Virus record (IMG/VR): IMGVR_UViG_3300010397_000016
Span: 1-51,275 of that record
Reading direction: 5' to 3' (one strand)
Length of the DNA stretch: 51,275 bases
Origin: a virus
Below the pieces are notes generated by a model, which did no database searches, was not told the DNA's origin, and saw nothing but the letters and a program-made list of their open reading frames with translations. Shown here piece after piece: positions 1-8,855 of the stretch. The first letter of the stretch is position 1; each line of letters opens with the position of its first letter. The position numbers and the translations under genes are program-made.

Positions 1-123
1 ACAAATTCAATACCGACAGGAGTATGTGAAGCTGTTCGAGCAGCGTCAGAGCCTTCTGCGTAAGACCGTTACCACCGAAGCAGTCATAAAAGGTAATCAG
101 GCAGTGTTCCTGGTAGCCGGTTC
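1..123. repeat. Terminal direct repeat, left copy
   Basis: The first 123 bases are identical to the last 123 (51153-51275). The capsid reading frame runs through the junction without interruption. This is what an assembled circular or circularly permuted genome looks like, giving a unit length of about 51,152 bp. A true short terminal repeat, as in T7, is the alternative; read depth would decide. Confidence 0.95.
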
Positions 124-814
124 TGGCCACGCAACGGCAGTAACCCGCGGCGTCAACGGCTTGATTGCACCGCGCGCTGACAGCAACACCCAAAATACTG
201 CAACCCTTGTTGAATGGCATGACTTGGTCCGCAAGACCGGCTTCAATGTCTTCGAAAGCCAAGGCGATCAGCGTAAGATCATGCAGGAAAGCTCACTGGG
301 CGTGCTCAATCGTAAAATCGACCAGGATATTCTGTCGGCTCTCAGTTCGTCTACCCAGACCACTGGCACCACGCAGACTGCCTCACTGGCACTTGTAGCC
401 CGTGCAAAGACGATTTTAGGTAACAACGAAGTACCGCAGGATGGCAACATTTCCGCTGTCATCTCGCCGGCCTTCCACAATTACCTGATCCAGGCCAAAG
501 AATTCACCAACGTGAATTATATCAACGATAAACCCTTCGAGAGCATGCCCATCATGTTCCGCTGGGCTGGCGTTAACTGGATCGAGCATCCGAATATCGT
601 GGGCAAGGGCACTACTGCTGAGCAGTGCTATATGTACCACAAGGATGCTATTGGTCACGCCGCTAACGTTGGCGAGATCGATACGAAAATCGGCTACGAT
701 GACGAGCAGGATTACTCCTTCGCGCGCGCTACCATGTTCATGGGCGGTAAAATGCTCCAGAGCGCTGGTATCGTGACGATGGTGCATGACGGCTCTGCAT
801 ACGTAAGCTCGTAA
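2..814 (+). CDS. Major capsid protein, bulk of the gene (5' end at 51136)
   Basis: This is the main capsid shell protein. The window edge cuts the gene: codons 1-6 lie at 51136-51152 and codon 7 begins at position 2, giving 276 residues in all. The real start is the ATG at 51136, not the in-frame GTG at 26. Length, lack of hydrophobic segments, and position just after a scaffold-like gene and before tail genes fit an HK97-fold capsid protein of the phage_capsid_2 type found in podophages. I see no active-site-like motif. A transcription terminator lies two genes' length downstream (1207-1243), so capsid and the next small protein can be made in excess over the tail proteins. Confidence 0.88.
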   Translation, partial: QIQYRQEYVKLFEQRQSLLRKTVTTEAVIKGNQAVFLVAGSGHATAVTRGVNGLIAPRADSNTQNTATLVEWHDLVRKTGFNVFESQGDQRKIMQESSLGVLNRKIDQDILSALSSSTQTTGTTQTASLALVARAKTILGNNEVPQDGNISAVISPAFHNYLIQAKEFTNVNYINDKPFESMPIMFRWAGVNWIEHPNIVGKGTTAEQCYMYHKDAIGHAANVGEIDTKIGYDDEQDYSFARATMFMGGKMLQSAGIVTMVHDGSAYVSS

Positions 815-887
815 GCAGGCGACTGTGAAGGTGAGCCGGTGGCATTATCCGGCTCACTAACCCAAAATAAAATAAGGATGAATTACC

Positions 888-1172
888 ATGGCTTATAATA
901 CCGCACTTCCTCCCCGCAGAATTTCGCAGGGAAGCATTGATAATAGCCAGCAGGGCGCTGCTCTGTGGGCTTATACTTCCGCTGACGCAGCCGCTACGGT
1001 TGCCGGCGCAAACTATTTCAGCAATGGTCAGGACCTTGGCCTTGCCCTCAATGACCTTGTATTTGTCATTGATACGGCAACCCCGCTGATTACTTCTCAC
1101 CGTGTGAAAACGCTGGATACAGCAACACGTGGTGTCACGCTTAGTGCCGGTACCACCGTAGGCGCAACCTAA
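888..1172 (+). CDS. Capsid-adjacent structural protein, possible decoration protein
   Basis: A 94-residue protein rich in Ala, Thr and Ser, with no Cys, no membrane segment and a predicted beta-rich second half. It lies 73 bases after the capsid stop, with a GGATG-type ribosome site, and directly before a strong terminator. It is thus made from the same message as the capsid and probably in large amounts. Similar small proteins next to the capsid gene occur in podophages of alphaproteobacteria, from memory, without a proven role. Head decoration or head completion is an inference from position and size. Confidence 0.6.
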   Translation: MAYNTALPPRRISQGSIDNSQQGAALWAYTSADAAATVAGANYFSNGQDLGLALNDLVFVIDTATPLITSHRVKTLDTATRGVTLSAGTTVGAT

Positions 1173-1206
1173 TGGTGCTTGGCACAACGTAACCCTCCTC
1201 GGGTGG

Positions 1207-1243
1207 CTTCCTGGCGGCGCGACACCGTCAGGAAGTCTTTCTT
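1207..1243 (+). terminator. Rho-independent terminator after capsid unit
   Basis: An 11-bp stem (1207-1217 with 1225-1235, one G-U pair) closes a 7-base loop and is followed by TCTTTCTT. It lies between the capsid-adjacent gene and the next virion gene, 1314. The spacing suits partial termination that raises capsid output over downstream tail proteins. Confidence 0.82.
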
Positions 1244-1313
1244 CCATAAGAAAGGTTTTGGTGTTATGTTTCAGATACGGCAATAAAGCCGCTAACCCTT
1301 AGAGGAGAAACAG

Positions 1314-1949
1314 ATGAAAAGCGCCACTCAACCTAAATCCGAAACTTCCGATGCTGCCGCAATCCATGCCAAATCACCATTGGATGCAGCCTTGCAACTT
1401 AGTCAGCAGGAAGGCGAAAAAAAACAACCAGCCAAAACTCAGGATGCCGCACCGAAAGAAGAAGCGAAGAAAGGCTCTACCGGTGAAGCGGGCAAAGTAG
1501 CGCCGGCGCGCGCAGTGCCGCCCTGCTCTCCGAACCGTATCAAGCTCACGGGGTATCTCCATAATGACTGGGATGTCACGCCCCCGCGCGGTACAGAAGT
1601 CGACGACCTGAAGAACCCGGACTGGTGGAAACATATAGCTTCAAGTTTCAAGCCGCATGATCACATTGAAGCCATTTGTGAAGACGGAAGCTGGTATGCT
1701 CGTTTCCTTGTTGTCAGTTGTGATCGCACTTGGGCAAATGTCCACCTGCTCGAGCATCATGATCTGGCGGCCGCCAAATTCAAGACACGTAATTCTGAGT
1801 TTGAGGATTACAAAGTGGAATGGACCACGCTTGGCCAATGGACAATTATCAAAAAAGGCAATGAAGGCATGCCGCCGCTGAAGGATGGCTTTACAACTCG
1901 CATTGACGCTCTGACCTGGCTGGATGAGCATCTGCGTACTCGTGGGTAG
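1314..1949 (+). CDS. Virion-region protein of unknown function
   Basis: A 211-residue protein with a strong ribosome site (GAGGAGAAAC). Residues 1-70 are low-complexity, rich in Lys, Ala, Glu and Gln, and likely disordered. Residues 70-211 form a compact domain with many Trp, His and Asp residues and a final charged helix. It lies between the capsid and tail tubular A genes, where head-completion or adaptor proteins are usual. I do not recognise the family, so function is unassigned. Confidence 0.75.
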   Translation: MKSATQPKSETSDAAAIHAKSPLDAALQLSQQEGEKKQPAKTQDAAPKEEAKKGSTGEAGKVAPARAVPPCSPNRIKLTGYLHNDWDVTPPRGTEVDDLKNPDWWKHIASSFKPHDHIEAICEDGSWYARFLVVSCDRTWANVHLLEHHDLAAAKFKTRNSEFEDYKVEWTTLGQWTIIKKGNEGMPPLKDGFTTRIDALTWLDEHLRTRG

Positions 1950-1954
1950 AAATT

Positions 1955-2596
1955 ATGACGGTATCACAGTTAAGTATTTACAATGATGCACTGCTTCTCT
2001 GTGAAGACCGTCAGCTTGCCACGGTAACTGATAACGTTAAATCCCGCCGTCTTCTGGACAGTGTCTGGAATGATGGCGGGGTTAAAGCCTGCCTCGAAGA
2101 AGCTATGTGGACATTCGCTATCCGTACTGTAGCGATCCAGTTTGATCCCTCTATCCAGCCTACATACGGCTATCAGCATGCCTTCGCCAAACCAGCTGAT
2201 TATATACGCACCTCTGCTTTATCATCAGAACCATACTTTCAGGCTGCACTTACTCAGGTAAATGACGAGGCCAGTTACTGGTGGGCAGACCTTGCAACGC
2301 TCTATGTTAAGTATGTTTCCAGCGATCCCATGTACGGCAACAATATGAATGCGTGGCCGGAGACTTTCAAGCAATTCGTTGCCGCACATTTCGCCAATAA
2401 GATTGTGGGTGACCTCTCCAAAGATGAAAAAATACGAGATAAGGTGGAGAAGGCGCGCCGCGATCGCTTGATATCTGCCCGCTCTAAAGATGCAATGAAC
2501 GAACCTCCTGGCTTCTTCCCCCGTGGTCAGCTTTCGCGTGCACGGCAAGGGATGTATTTTGGGAGGCCAAATAGAACAGGGCAAGGATTTTATTAG
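1955..2596 (+). CDS. Tail tubular protein A, T7 gp11-like adaptor
   Basis: A 213-residue protein starting five bases after the previous stop. The N-terminal pattern of a gene product that begins with a helix reading LSIYNDALLLCE, a Leu/Asp-rich second helix and a Trp-containing EEAMWTFA segment matches the tail tubular A family, which joins the portal ring to the nozzle. Length (T7 gp11 is 196) and position before a nozzle-like gene agree. The next tail gene is separated from it by an inserted endonuclease gene on the other strand. Confidence 0.78.
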   Translation: MTVSQLSIYNDALLLCEDRQLATVTDNVKSRRLLDSVWNDGGVKACLEEAMWTFAIRTVAIQFDPSIQPTYGYQHAFAKPADYIRTSALSSEPYFQAALTQVNDEASYWWADLATLYVKYVSSDPMYGNNMNAWPETFKQFVAAHFANKIVGDLSKDEKIRDKVEKARRDRLISARSKDAMNEPPGFFPRGQLSRARQGMYFGRPNRTGQGFY

Positions 2597-2599
2597 GAA

Positions 2600-3082
2600 T
2601 TATTTATGCGTAGTATTTTTCTTCCCAGTGCAATTATAACTGCGATTAGCAGCTTGTTCTTTTCGAGTAGACCATTTGCAGTTTTCTCGATAATAGCCCT
2701 TATCATTATCTATGCGGTCTATTGTAAGACCTTGGGGCTTTATACCCATATCAGATACAAAGTTCTCAAAAGTATTCCATCGTTCACAAACCTTTATTCC
2801 ACGACCACCATAACAATTATACATTTTATCTCTTGGATTATTGCACCTGCGAAGCATATTTTTCCAGCATGTATAAATAGTGCTTTTAGTAAGTCTATGC
2901 GTTCCTCTACATTTACCGCACGCTTTAGTGTGGCCACTAACAAGACTTCTTCCCCACGCATTAGAAGTTTGCCCACACTCGCATTTGCATATCCAGGTAG
3001 CATTTCCGCTTTTATTTTTACCTCTCTCTATAACAGTGAGTTTTCCAAACTTTTTCCCGGTAAGTTCGTAAAATTTTGGCAT
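2600..3082 (-). CDS. HNH/AP2-type endonuclease, likely homing
   Basis: A 160-residue protein read against the surrounding late operon. Residues 1-60 hold the module seen in phage HNH/AP2 proteins: a GKKFGKLTVIER segment, then a zinc-binding CKCECG pair and an ACGKC pair. Residues 65-150 hold the YGGRGIKVCERW and LTIDRIDNDKGY segments and NCKWST, typical of this free-standing family. A clear AAAGGA ribosome site precedes the ATG at 3082. It is AT-richer than its neighbours and splits tail tubular A from B, as expected of a mobile homing gene. Its target is unknown. Confidence 0.85.
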   Translation of the reverse strand: MPKFYELTGKKFGKLTVIERGKNKSGNATWICKCECGQTSNAWGRSLVSGHTKACGKCRGTHRLTKSTIYTCWKNMLRRCNNPRDKMYNCYGGRGIKVCERWNTFENFVSDMGIKPQGLTIDRIDNDKGYYRENCKWSTRKEQAANRSYNCTGKKNTTHK

Positions 3083-3147
3083 AATGAAATCCTTTCCCGG
3101 TACTATAATAATGACAAGAAATATATTGTCAAATTTGGATATTTATA

Positions 3148-5928
3148 ATGGGAATTCGCACTAAAATCCTTGCCTACGCTTTTAACCGTGGACTGATAAG
3201 CCCGCTTGCACTCGCGCGCTTTGACCTGAAGCGTCTTGCGCTTTCCTCGAGCCTCTGCACCAATTGGATGTTCCGCACGCTGGGCAGCATGATGCTGCGG
3301 CCCGGCCTGGCATATGTTGATGGCGTCTTCGGTAATTCCACCGTAGTGCATATTCCTTTCGTCAGGAAAATCACTGACACGGCCATTATAGAGCTCACAA
3401 ATAATCTGATGCGTGTGCGCGTTAATGAGCAAATTATAAGCCGGGTTTCTGTTTCAACTGCCGTAACGAATGGTAGTTTTTCTGGTAGTTTAAGCGGCTG
3501 GACGCAAGGTGACGATCCCGGCGGTTTATCTACTTACGTTGCCGGCGATTATATGGGGCTGACCGGCAATGGTACCGCGCGCGGCCTGCGCTATCAAACG
3601 GTAATGGTAGCCGGCGGTGACCTGAATAAAGAGCACGCTCTGCGCATTGTCGTTAGCAAGGGCTATGTCGTCTTAAGGGTCGGCACCTCAAATGGCGATG
3701 ATAATTATATCAACGTAACAACTCTCGCAGTTGGCATACATTCTCTTGCCTTCACGCCGTCTGGTAATTTCACTATACAGTTCTCGAGCGCCACCAAATA
3801 TATGACGCTCATTAAGCAGTGTACGGTAGAGGCTGCAGGTGCCATGACTATCGCCACAACATGGAACTCTGCCATGTTGCAACATCTGCGCTGGGATGAG
3901 AGTGTTGATGTATTATTCATTGCCACAGATGGAACGCTGCCTCAGATGAAGATAGAGCGCCGCGGCATACGCTCATGGTCATTGGTAAATTACTTCGCCG
4001 ATGATGGTCCCTTCCTCAACGGAAATGTCGATCAGAGTATTTTGCTAAGTGGTTCCGCTTTGAATGGTGATATTACGGTCACCAGCAATATTCCTTTTTT
4101 CAAAGCTGGACATGTGGGAAGTCTATTTTCATTGACGTCACAGTCCGGTCAACAGGTAGATGCTGATGTTGCAGGAGTTGGCCAGTTCAGCGATCCTGTC
4201 GAGGTAACAGGTATATCGGCAAATGGTGGCCGCAATCTAATTATTAATACTAGCGGAACGTGGACCGGAACTTTGAGATTGCAGTTTAGCGTCGGCGCGC
4301 CAGGCTCGTGGGTTGATACTGGGGTTACTTTTACCGCTAATCCAGTGAATTATGTTTATAATGACGGTTTCGACAATCAGGTAATTTTTTATCGCCTTGG
4401 TGTAGAGGTAGGTCCGTGGACTGGCAGCGCTCACATAACCCTCAATTTTGCTCAATCTAGCGGTATTGCTGGTATTGTCCGTATTGATGGCTACAATAAT
4501 TCAACATCTGTCAGCGCGCACGTCCTTAAACCATTGGGCAGTATTAATGCAACCTCGCAATGGTCACAAGGTATATGGTCATCAATAAGAGGTTTCCCGG
4601 ATGTACCGCTTCTCTATGAAGGCAGGCTATGGTGGTTCGGGCAAGATTACATTATAGGCTCTGTATCTGATGCCTATGCCAGCTATGATCAGACTGTCAC
4701 CGGAGATAGCGCGCCGATTATTCGTACTTTCGGACAAGGTCCGGTCAGTGACATTCAATGGGCACTCGGCCTGCAGCGGCTGCTGGTGGGATGTGATGGT
4801 TCTGAGAAATCTGTCCGCTCTTCGGCGCTTGATGAGCCGCTTACGCCAACCGATTTCAATATCAAGACACCTTCCACACGCGGTTCAGCTGCAGTAGCAG
4901 CGGTGCAGGTAGATACAAATGGCATATTCGTACAACGCGGCGATCCAGACAATGGCAATAACAATCTGTATGGAACCCGTCTTATCGAGATAGCCTACCA
5001 GGGCAGCTATGCAATCGTAGATTATACCACATCTGATCTGAGTGAATTCTGCCCGGAAATATTTGAAATAGGCATTAGCAAAATAACAGTTCAGCGTAAG
5101 ATTGATACCCGTGTCCACATCTTATTGCGGGATGGTACTGTTATCGTCTGCGTTTACGATCCTATCCAGAAGGAACGCGGTTTCCTGAAAGTTGTGACCG
5201 CTGGTATTGTCACAGATATATTCTGCATGCCTGGCGGTGTTGAAGATAAGGTTTATTATGCCGTGCAGCGCACGATCAACAGTTCCACCGTTGTGTATCT
5301 CGAGCGCTGGGCATTGGAAAGCGAATGCACTGGACAACCGGTGGCAAAGCTGTCTGATAGCCATATTAATTATGTCGGTGCTGAAACAACCACTATCACC
5401 GGCCTGACGTCACAAATCGGTGCCAGTGTGGTTGTCTGGGGATGGAACACCATAAATCCTTTCACCGTCACCATGCCGGATGGTAGCACTAAAACCGTAG
5501 GCCGCGATATGGGAACCTATACTGTGGATGGCGCCGGTACTATCACCGGCCTGCCAGCAGCGGTGACGAATGCCTGTATCGGTATTTCGTATACTGCGCA
5601 GTGGCAATCAGTGAAATTGACGCAGACGGTACAGGATGGCACTTCTCTTGGCTTTGCAAAGATCATTGACGAGTTGCACCTGGTGCTGGCAAATACACAT
5701 TATAGAGGCCTGCAATTCGGTACTGACTTCACGCATATGGATAACCTGCCAACCACAGAAGAGGGAATGGCAGTGCAGGCGGATACCGTATGGGCTGAAT
5801 ATGATAAATCTCCTGTAAAGGTAGATGCCACCTGGGATCCGAATACACGGCTCTGTCTGCAGGCTTCTTCACCTCGCCCGTGCACTATCCTTGCCGCTAA
5901 CATAGGAGTTTCCACCAGTGAGCGGTAA
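3148..5928 (+). CDS. Tail tubular protein B, T7 gp12-like nozzle
   Basis: A 926-residue beta-rich protein following tail tubular A (with the HNH gene between). It opens with a segment typical of the gp12 family (start region with ALARFDLKRLALS and MMLRPGLAYVDG), in which the first residues bind portal and adaptor. The middle (about residues 110-230 and 290-450) is likely composed of carbohydrate-binding-like beta domains. Length is above that of T7 gp12 (794). The ribosome site is weak (GGATATTT), which may reflect damage from the HNH insertion just upstream. Confidence 0.82.
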   Translation: MGIRTKILAYAFNRGLISPLALARFDLKRLALSSSLCTNWMFRTLGSMMLRPGLAYVDGVFGNSTVVHIPFVRKITDTAIIELTNNLMRVRVNEQIISRVSVSTAVTNGSFSGSLSGWTQGDDPGGLSTYVAGDYMGLTGNGTARGLRYQTVMVAGGDLNKEHALRIVVSKGYVVLRVGTSNGDDNYINVTTLAVGIHSLAFTPSGNFTIQFSSATKYMTLIKQCTVEAAGAMTIATTWNSAMLQHLRWDESVDVLFIATDGTLPQMKIERRGIRSWSLVNYFADDGPFLNGNVDQSILLSGSALNGDITVTSNIPFFKAGHVGSLFSLTSQSGQQVDADVAGVGQFSDPVEVTGISANGGRNLIINTSGTWTGTLRLQFSVGAPGSWVDTGVTFTANPVNYVYNDGFDNQVIFYRLGVEVGPWTGSAHITLNFAQSSGIAGIVRIDGYNNSTSVSAHVLKPLGSINATSQWSQGIWSSIRGFPDVPLLYEGRLWWFGQDYIIGSVSDAYASYDQTVTGDSAPIIRTFGQGPVSDIQWALGLQRLLVGCDGSEKSVRSSALDEPLTPTDFNIKTPSTRGSAAVAAVQVDTNGIFVQRGDPDNGNNNLYGTRLIEIAYQGSYAIVDYTTSDLSEFCPEIFEIGISKITVQRKIDTRVHILLRDGTVIVCVYDPIQKERGFLKVVTAGIVTDIFCMPGGVEDKVYYAVQRTINSSTVVYLERWALESECTGQPVAKLSDSHINYVGAETTTITGLTSQIGASVVVWGWNTINPFTVTMPDGSTKTVGRDMGTYTVDGAGTITGLPAAVTNACIGISYTAQWQSVKLTQTVQDGTSLGFAKIIDELHLVLANTHYRGLQFGTDFTHMDNLPTTEEGMAVQADTVWAEYDKSPVKVDATWDPNTRLCLQASSPRPCTILAANIGVSTSER

Positions 5929-6295
5929 AATAAAGGATGTGGAAATACGCAAGGCTACCATTGAGGATATCCGCGTGTTCTATCCTGATGGTCCGCCGCG
6001 CACCGGTTATTTCTGGGTAGCTTTGTACAAAGGTGAGGTAGCCTGTCTTGCCGGCTTAATGCAAACCCGTTACGGCTGCATGGCTTTCTCTGATGTTAAA
6101 CCGGGTATCAATGCACCGAAGCGAACCATATGGGAAACAGCAAAAGCACTTCTGGAACATATAAAGTCATTGAATTTGCCGATGTACACTTGTTGCTATT
6201 TATCGCATAATATGGCAAATAAGTTTGTTAATCGCCTTGGTTTCAATCATTTACGTGAATATCAAGGAAAGGAATTATACGCATGGCCACGTTAG
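5918..6295 (+). CDS. GNAT-like protein in the gp13 position
   Basis: A 125-residue protein starting at GTG with a good TAGGAG site; it overlaps the nozzle gene by 11 bases. The order of beta strands and helices, including a central VACLAGL strand and an LGFNHLREY segment near the end, resembles the GNAT acetyltransferase fold. In T7-like phages the gene at this place encodes a small internal or assembly protein (gp13). An acetylating activity is not shown; the acyl-CoA P-loop (Q/RxxGxG/A) is not evident. It may be a structural use of the fold. Confidence 0.6.
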   Translation: MSGKIKDVEIRKATIEDIRVFYPDGPPRTGYFWVALYKGEVACLAGLMQTRYGCMAFSDVKPGINAPKRTIWETAKALLEHIKSLNLPMYTCCYLSHNMANKFVNRLGFNHLREYQGKELYAWPR

Positions 6296-6876
6296 CTGCA
6301 ACTGCTGCGATTTCATCAGCTATAGCTGCAGGCGCTTCAACAGCAGCCACAATCATGCAGATAACTGGCACTATGCGTGCCGCAAATGCCGCCAAGGCTG
6401 CAGGCATTGCACAGCAGAATGAAGCCAATTATGAAGCCGCTCAGTTAAGGCAGAATGCCGATCAGCAGCAGGCGGCCGCCGAACAGAAGATGATAGCGGA
6501 CAACAAGAAAACTGACCTTGTATTGTCCAATGCGCGGGCGGCGGCGGCGGCTGGCGGTGGAAGCGCCACCGATCCCACTGTCGTCACCAACATGCAGACT
6601 ATTGCCGGTGAAGGTAAGTACCGTGCCCTGACCGATATGTACCAAGGAAATGCAGCTGCACAGAGCCTTAACAATCAGGCCACTGCCAAAGAATACAGCG
6701 GCAACATTGCCGCTGATGCCGGTAGGACTAAAGCCACTTCTACCATCTTGAGTGGTGCCAGTTCGCTTTTCAATAAATACGCCAATATATCAACGCCTGG
6801 AAGCCCGAGCGGTGCCAGCGGCACCATGGACCAAGATGAGTTTGATGAAGGCATGGCAAGCATGGGAGCACCATAA
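6283..6876 (+). CDS. Internal virion protein, T7 gp14-like
   Basis: A 197-residue protein overlapping the previous gene by 13 bases. Residues 1-40 are Ala-rich and hydrophobic, followed by a long helix of Ala, Gln and Asn (40-90) and an Ala/Gly stretch. T7 gp14 has this composition and place; it is ejected into the outer membrane to begin the DNA channel. A late acidic tail (DQDEFDEG) ends the protein. Assignment rests on order, size and composition. Confidence 0.7.
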   Translation: MATLAATAAISSAIAAGASTAATIMQITGTMRAANAAKAAGIAQQNEANYEAAQLRQNADQQQAAAEQKMIADNKKTDLVLSNARAAAAAGGGSATDPTVVTNMQTIAGEGKYRALTDMYQGNAAAQSLNNQATAKEYSGNIAADAGRTKATSTILSGASSLFNKYANISTPGSPSGASGTMDQDEFDEGMASMGAP

Positions 6877-8855
6877 TGGTAAAGCTTCCCGATTATACAG
6901 CTCTTGGTACGCGTGAAATTCCCCAGCCGACCACTTCCGTTGCAAGGGTAGACAACCCTGCTGCGGGCGCCGAAGCGCAGGAAGGCCTTGGACAGACAGA
7001 ACAGAAAGTCGGTATTGCCACACAGGACATGGTCAACATCGCTGATGTTAACACGGCTATGGCCACTGATTTCGAGCCGAAATTGCGTGACCTCGCGCAG
7101 AATTATTATTCACTTCAGGGTAAGGCGGCGCTCGATGCTGGGCCGCAATACCGCGAGAGGGTAACGCAGGCAATGAATGAAGCTGCTGGCAGCCTTAATG
7201 GCGAAGCCCGTACTATGTTCATGAAGATGGCGCAGCCGTCCGTTGACAGCGAGTTGTACCGTGCCAGCCAACATGCTGGTGCGCAGGCAAAGACATATTA
7301 CGCTCAGTCGAATGATGCTGCGCTCAGTAACTATGTTATCAATTACCAGGATGCCGTGCTCAATGATCCCAAGGTTGCGCAGGACAGTTATGATCTCGCC
7401 TATCATCAATTGAGCAATTACCACAAAAGCATCGGCTTGAGTGAGGATGATCCCATAGCCATTGACCAGCAGAATTTGCTGGAGGGCAAGTTTGATACTG
7501 CAAAGAAAACCGCCATATGGAATGCCTTCCTTGCGCTACCGCCAGAGAAGCAGGCAAATCATGTGCTGGGCAGTGGCTGGCCAATGGGTGAAGCGCCTCC
7601 TGATAGTTCTGCGCTGCCGGCCGGTGGCCATGCATCAAATGCGCCGTACAATCTCGGGAATGTGAAAACGAAGGAAGGTGCCAAGAATAATACAATGGAC
7701 TTCCTTAATCCTGCCACGCCAGTGGATGGTGTAATTCTCACCGCTAATACGCTGCGCAATGGTTATCAGGATATGACACTTCAGCAGATTGCAAAAAAGT
7801 GGACAGGAGAAAGTCCGGCCAAGGTTTCTGCTTGGGTGAATAATGTTAGTTCCTCTTCCGGCATTGCGCCGGGCGATAAGCCGGATATGAATGATCCGCA
7901 GGTGCTGGCGGCGCTTCTGAAAGGTATCGGTACCGCTGAGAAATCGCCAGCTGATCGGAAGATATTTACACAGGATGTAATATCCCAGGGTGTAACCGCT
8001 TCCATGAATGGGCAGCAGGCTCAGGTTGCACAGAATGACAATATCATGACGGATGCGGCGCCGGAGCAAGGAGCTAAATCTGAAGGTGCCAAACCTATGT
8101 TCATGGGGCAGGAAGTTGATCCGGAGATGGCGCATAAGATGACGGATGCTGCGTTATCAAACACCGAACGCCAGAACCGCCTGCAGAAGCTTGCCAATGA
8201 AGGCGAATTCAATAAGACGCAGAATGACTTCTTCGAGAAGGAACACGGCAATCAGTTAACCTGGGCGGATATCAATGCTGCCAATCTGCCGGTGCAGGGT
8301 CCTGGCGGCAAAGAATGGTGGCAGGAACGCCTGAATAAAGGCACTGAGAAAACCGATCCGGCAGTGTTCAATGATCTGTTCCGCCGCGTAAACCTGCCAG
8401 ATGGCGATCCGGAAAAGATCACCGACCCGAAAGCATTGCTTGGATATGTCGGCAAGGGTATCACCCCGCAGAATAAATCATTGCTGGAAAAGAGCATGGA
8501 GGATCCAGCTGAATTGAAATCATTCCTTAAGATGGGACATGATCAGCTCTCCAGTTCGAACATGATGAATATCGACGGCGAAGGCGAACAGCGCGCCTAT
8601 AACTGGCAGGTTGCCATGCGTCAGAAAATTGCGGATGGTAATGCGAAAGGCATTTCCACGCAGGATTTGATTAACCCCCAAAGCAAGAATTACATCGGCA
8701 ACGATATCCAGAGCTATCAGGCCGATCTTCCTACCCAGCAGGCCAATATGGCCAACCGCATGCGCCAAAGCCTACCCGCTGCACCATTGCCAGCAGAGAA
8801 ATTAAGGCGTAAAGGTGAAACAGCAGACGAATACGTTAAAAGGCTGGGATTATGA
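6876..8855 (+). CDS. Internal virion protein with a lytic-transglycosylase-like region
   Basis: A 659-residue protein whose ATG overlaps the previous stop (TAATG). It takes the place of T7 gp15. Residues about 247-375 resemble the muramidase-like region of phage structural proteins: an APYNLGNVKT segment corresponding to the NNPGNIR-type motif, then a repeated helix pair with an MTLQQIAKKWT segment. The rest is helical and Gln/Ala-rich. I infer that it is ejected with the genome and trims peptidoglycan. No signal peptide is present. Whether the catalytic Glu is kept is unclear. Confidence 0.72.
   Translation: MVKLPDYTALGTREIPQPTTSVARVDNPAAGAEAQEGLGQTEQKVGIATQDMVNIADVNTAMATDFEPKLRDLAQNYYSLQGKAALDAGPQYRERVTQAMNEAAGSLNGEARTMFMKMAQPSVDSELYRASQHAGAQAKTYYAQSNDAALSNYVINYQDAVLNDPKVAQDSYDLAYHQLSNYHKSIGLSEDDPIAIDQQNLLEGKFDTAKKTAIWNAFLALPPEKQANHVLGSGWPMGEAPPDSSALPAGGHASNAPYNLGNVKTKEGAKNNTMDFLNPATPVDGVILTANTLRNGYQDMTLQQIAKKWTGESPAKVSAWVNNVSSSSGIAPGDKPDMNDPQVLAALLKGIGTAEKSPADRKIFTQDVISQGVTASMNGQQAQVAQNDNIMTDAAPEQGAKSEGAKPMFMGQEVDPEMAHKMTDAALSNTERQNRLQKLANEGEFNKTQNDFFEKEHGNQLTWADINAANLPVQGPGGKEWWQERLNKGTEKTDPAVFNDLFRRVNLPDGDPEKITDPKALLGYVGKGITPQNKSLLEKSMEDPAELKSFLKMGHDQLSSSNMMNIDGEGEQRAYNWQVAMRQKIADGNAKGISTQDLINPQSKNYIGNDIQSYQADLPTQQANMANRMRQSLPAAPLPAEKLRRKGETADEYVKRLGL

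Noticed and set aside
738-1283. A 181-codon minus-strand frame across the capsid end and the terminator
   Set aside because: It is antisense to two virion genes and a terminator, with no ribosome site or family motif.
2606-3148. A 180-codon open frame on the + strand opposite the HNH gene
   Set aside because: The minus-strand frame has family motifs and a ribosome site; the + frame has neither and looks like a shadow.
7635-8135. A 166-codon minus-strand frame inside the internal virion protein
   Set aside because: Composition is that of an antisense shadow; the + strand protein has clear domain features.
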